Shown: piece after piece, positions 63,674-64,000 of the stretch
How positions within the stretch are numbered: position 1 is the stretch's first letter
Layout: the number at the start of each line of letters is the position of its first letter
Assembly: GCF_029626035.1 (NCBI RefSeq)
Contig: NZ_JARUBE010000003.1
Location: 992,001-1,056,000 of the forward strand
Direction of reading: 5' to 3'
Length of the DNA stretch: 64,000 nt
DNA from: Micromonospora sp. WMMD980
Lineage (GTDB): Bacteria > Actinomycetota > Actinomycetes > Mycobacteriales > Micromonosporaceae
Position numbers and translations under genes: made by a program
Notes under the pieces: model-generated
The model's database searches: none
Seen by the model: the letters and a program-made list of their open reading frames with translations, nothing else
What the model was told of the DNA's origin: nothing

Positions 63674-64000
63674 TCGGGGTGCTCGGCGCCACCGGATCGG
63701 TGGGTTCGGCGGCACTGTTCCACCTGCACCGGTTGGGTGCCGGCCCCCTGCGGATCGGCGCCCGCCGCCTCGCGCCCCTGGAGAAGCTGGCCACCGACGT
63801 CCCCGCCGAGACCGTGCCGGTGGACGTCCGTGATCCCATCGCCCTGGCGGCCTTCACGGCCGGCTGCACGATCGTGCTCAACTGTGCCGGCCCGACGTAC
63901 GAACTCAAGGAGACCGTGGCCCGGGCCGCGCTCGCCGCCGGGGCGCACTGTGTCGACGTGGCCGGCGACGACCCGGTCCGGGAGGCGCTGCACGGTCGCG
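63670..64000 (+). CDS. Saccharopine-dehydrogenase-like NAD(P)-binding oxidoreductase, partial
   Basis: GTG at 63670 overlaps the NRPS stop (GTGA). The visible 110 residues start VIGVLGATGSVGSAALFHL, a Rossmann dinucleotide-binding motif, then LNCAGPTYELKETVARA and GAHCVDVAGDDP, as in saccharopine dehydrogenase-type reductases. It runs off the window. Canonical thiazolinyl-imine reductases (Irp3/PchG) are of another family, so this could be a different solution to reducing a thiazoline. That function is inference. Confidence 0.75.
   Translation, partial: MIGVLGATGSVGSAALFHLHRLGAGPLRIGARRLAPLEKLATDVPAETVPVDVRDPIALAAFTAGCTIVLNCAGPTYELKETVARAALAAGAHCVDVAGDDPVREALHGR

Overview
The window is high-GC actinobacterial DNA. 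GTG starts, short start/stop overlaps between genes and lipoprotein signals ending in a Cys are all common. Gene content and codon use fit a Micromonospora-type actinomycete, but that placement is inference. No rRNA, tRNA or CRISPR array was found.

Region 1 (1-9050, minus strand) is one tightly coupled operon: a class III aminotransferase, an NAD-dependent epimerase, a UbiA-type polyprenyl transferase, three family-2 glycosyltransferases, two membrane-anchored endonuclease/exonuclease/phosphatase (EEP) hydrolases and a membrane protein cut by the window edge. It looks like an uncharacterised lipid-linked glycan or glycolipid pathway. A NarL-type two-component system lies upstream (9286-11060). 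A YunG-like protein and a CaiB-type CoA-transferase follow. The stretch 13.1-14.7 kb is a scar zone holding a PPK2 remnant, an AT-rich patch and a broken ChbG/YdjC deacetylase.

Region 2 (14.7-23.3 kb) is a LacI-controlled sugar utilisation locus: ABC importer (two permeases and a lipoprotein), a cytosolic TIM-barrel-like protein and a secreted ADP-ribosylglycohydrolase-fold protein with carbohydrate-binding modules. Next come an SDR, a composite IS scar (IS982-like and IS630-like pieces plus the 3' end of an orphan methyltransferase), a subtilisin-like secreted protease, a CooC-like ATPase broken by a frameshift and a penicillin-acylase family enzyme.

Region 3 (31.4-64 kb) is the highlight: a candidate zinc-responsive metallophore locus. 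It holds a znuACB-arsR operon, an Opp/Nik-type importer, a methyltransferase, a [3Fe-4S]-type ferredoxin, two half-ABC transporters of the YbtP/YbtQ kind, a bimodular NRPS (aryl carrier-Cy-A-T-Cy-A-T), a tautomerase-like protein, a DegT aminotransferase, a luciferase-like monooxygenase, an FAD amine oxidase, an aryl-AMP ligase and a third NRPS module (TubC dock-Cy-A-MT/E-T-TE). A saccharopine-dehydrogenase-like reductase runs off the edge. All three A domains read as cysteine-type by eye, so the expected scaffold is an aryl cap followed by three thiazoline/thiazolidine rings.

Five 15-bp boxes resembling the actinobacterial Zur operator lie upstream of znuA, the importer operon, the methyltransferase, the ferredoxin and the ligase/NRPS pair. 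This links the high-affinity zinc importer and the biosynthetic genes in one apparent regulon. The layout recalls the Zur-controlled coelibactin locus of Streptomyces coelicolor, but the aminotransferase, luciferase-like monooxygenase, FAD oxidase and tautomerase set it apart. No Zur gene and no salicylate synthase is present in this window.
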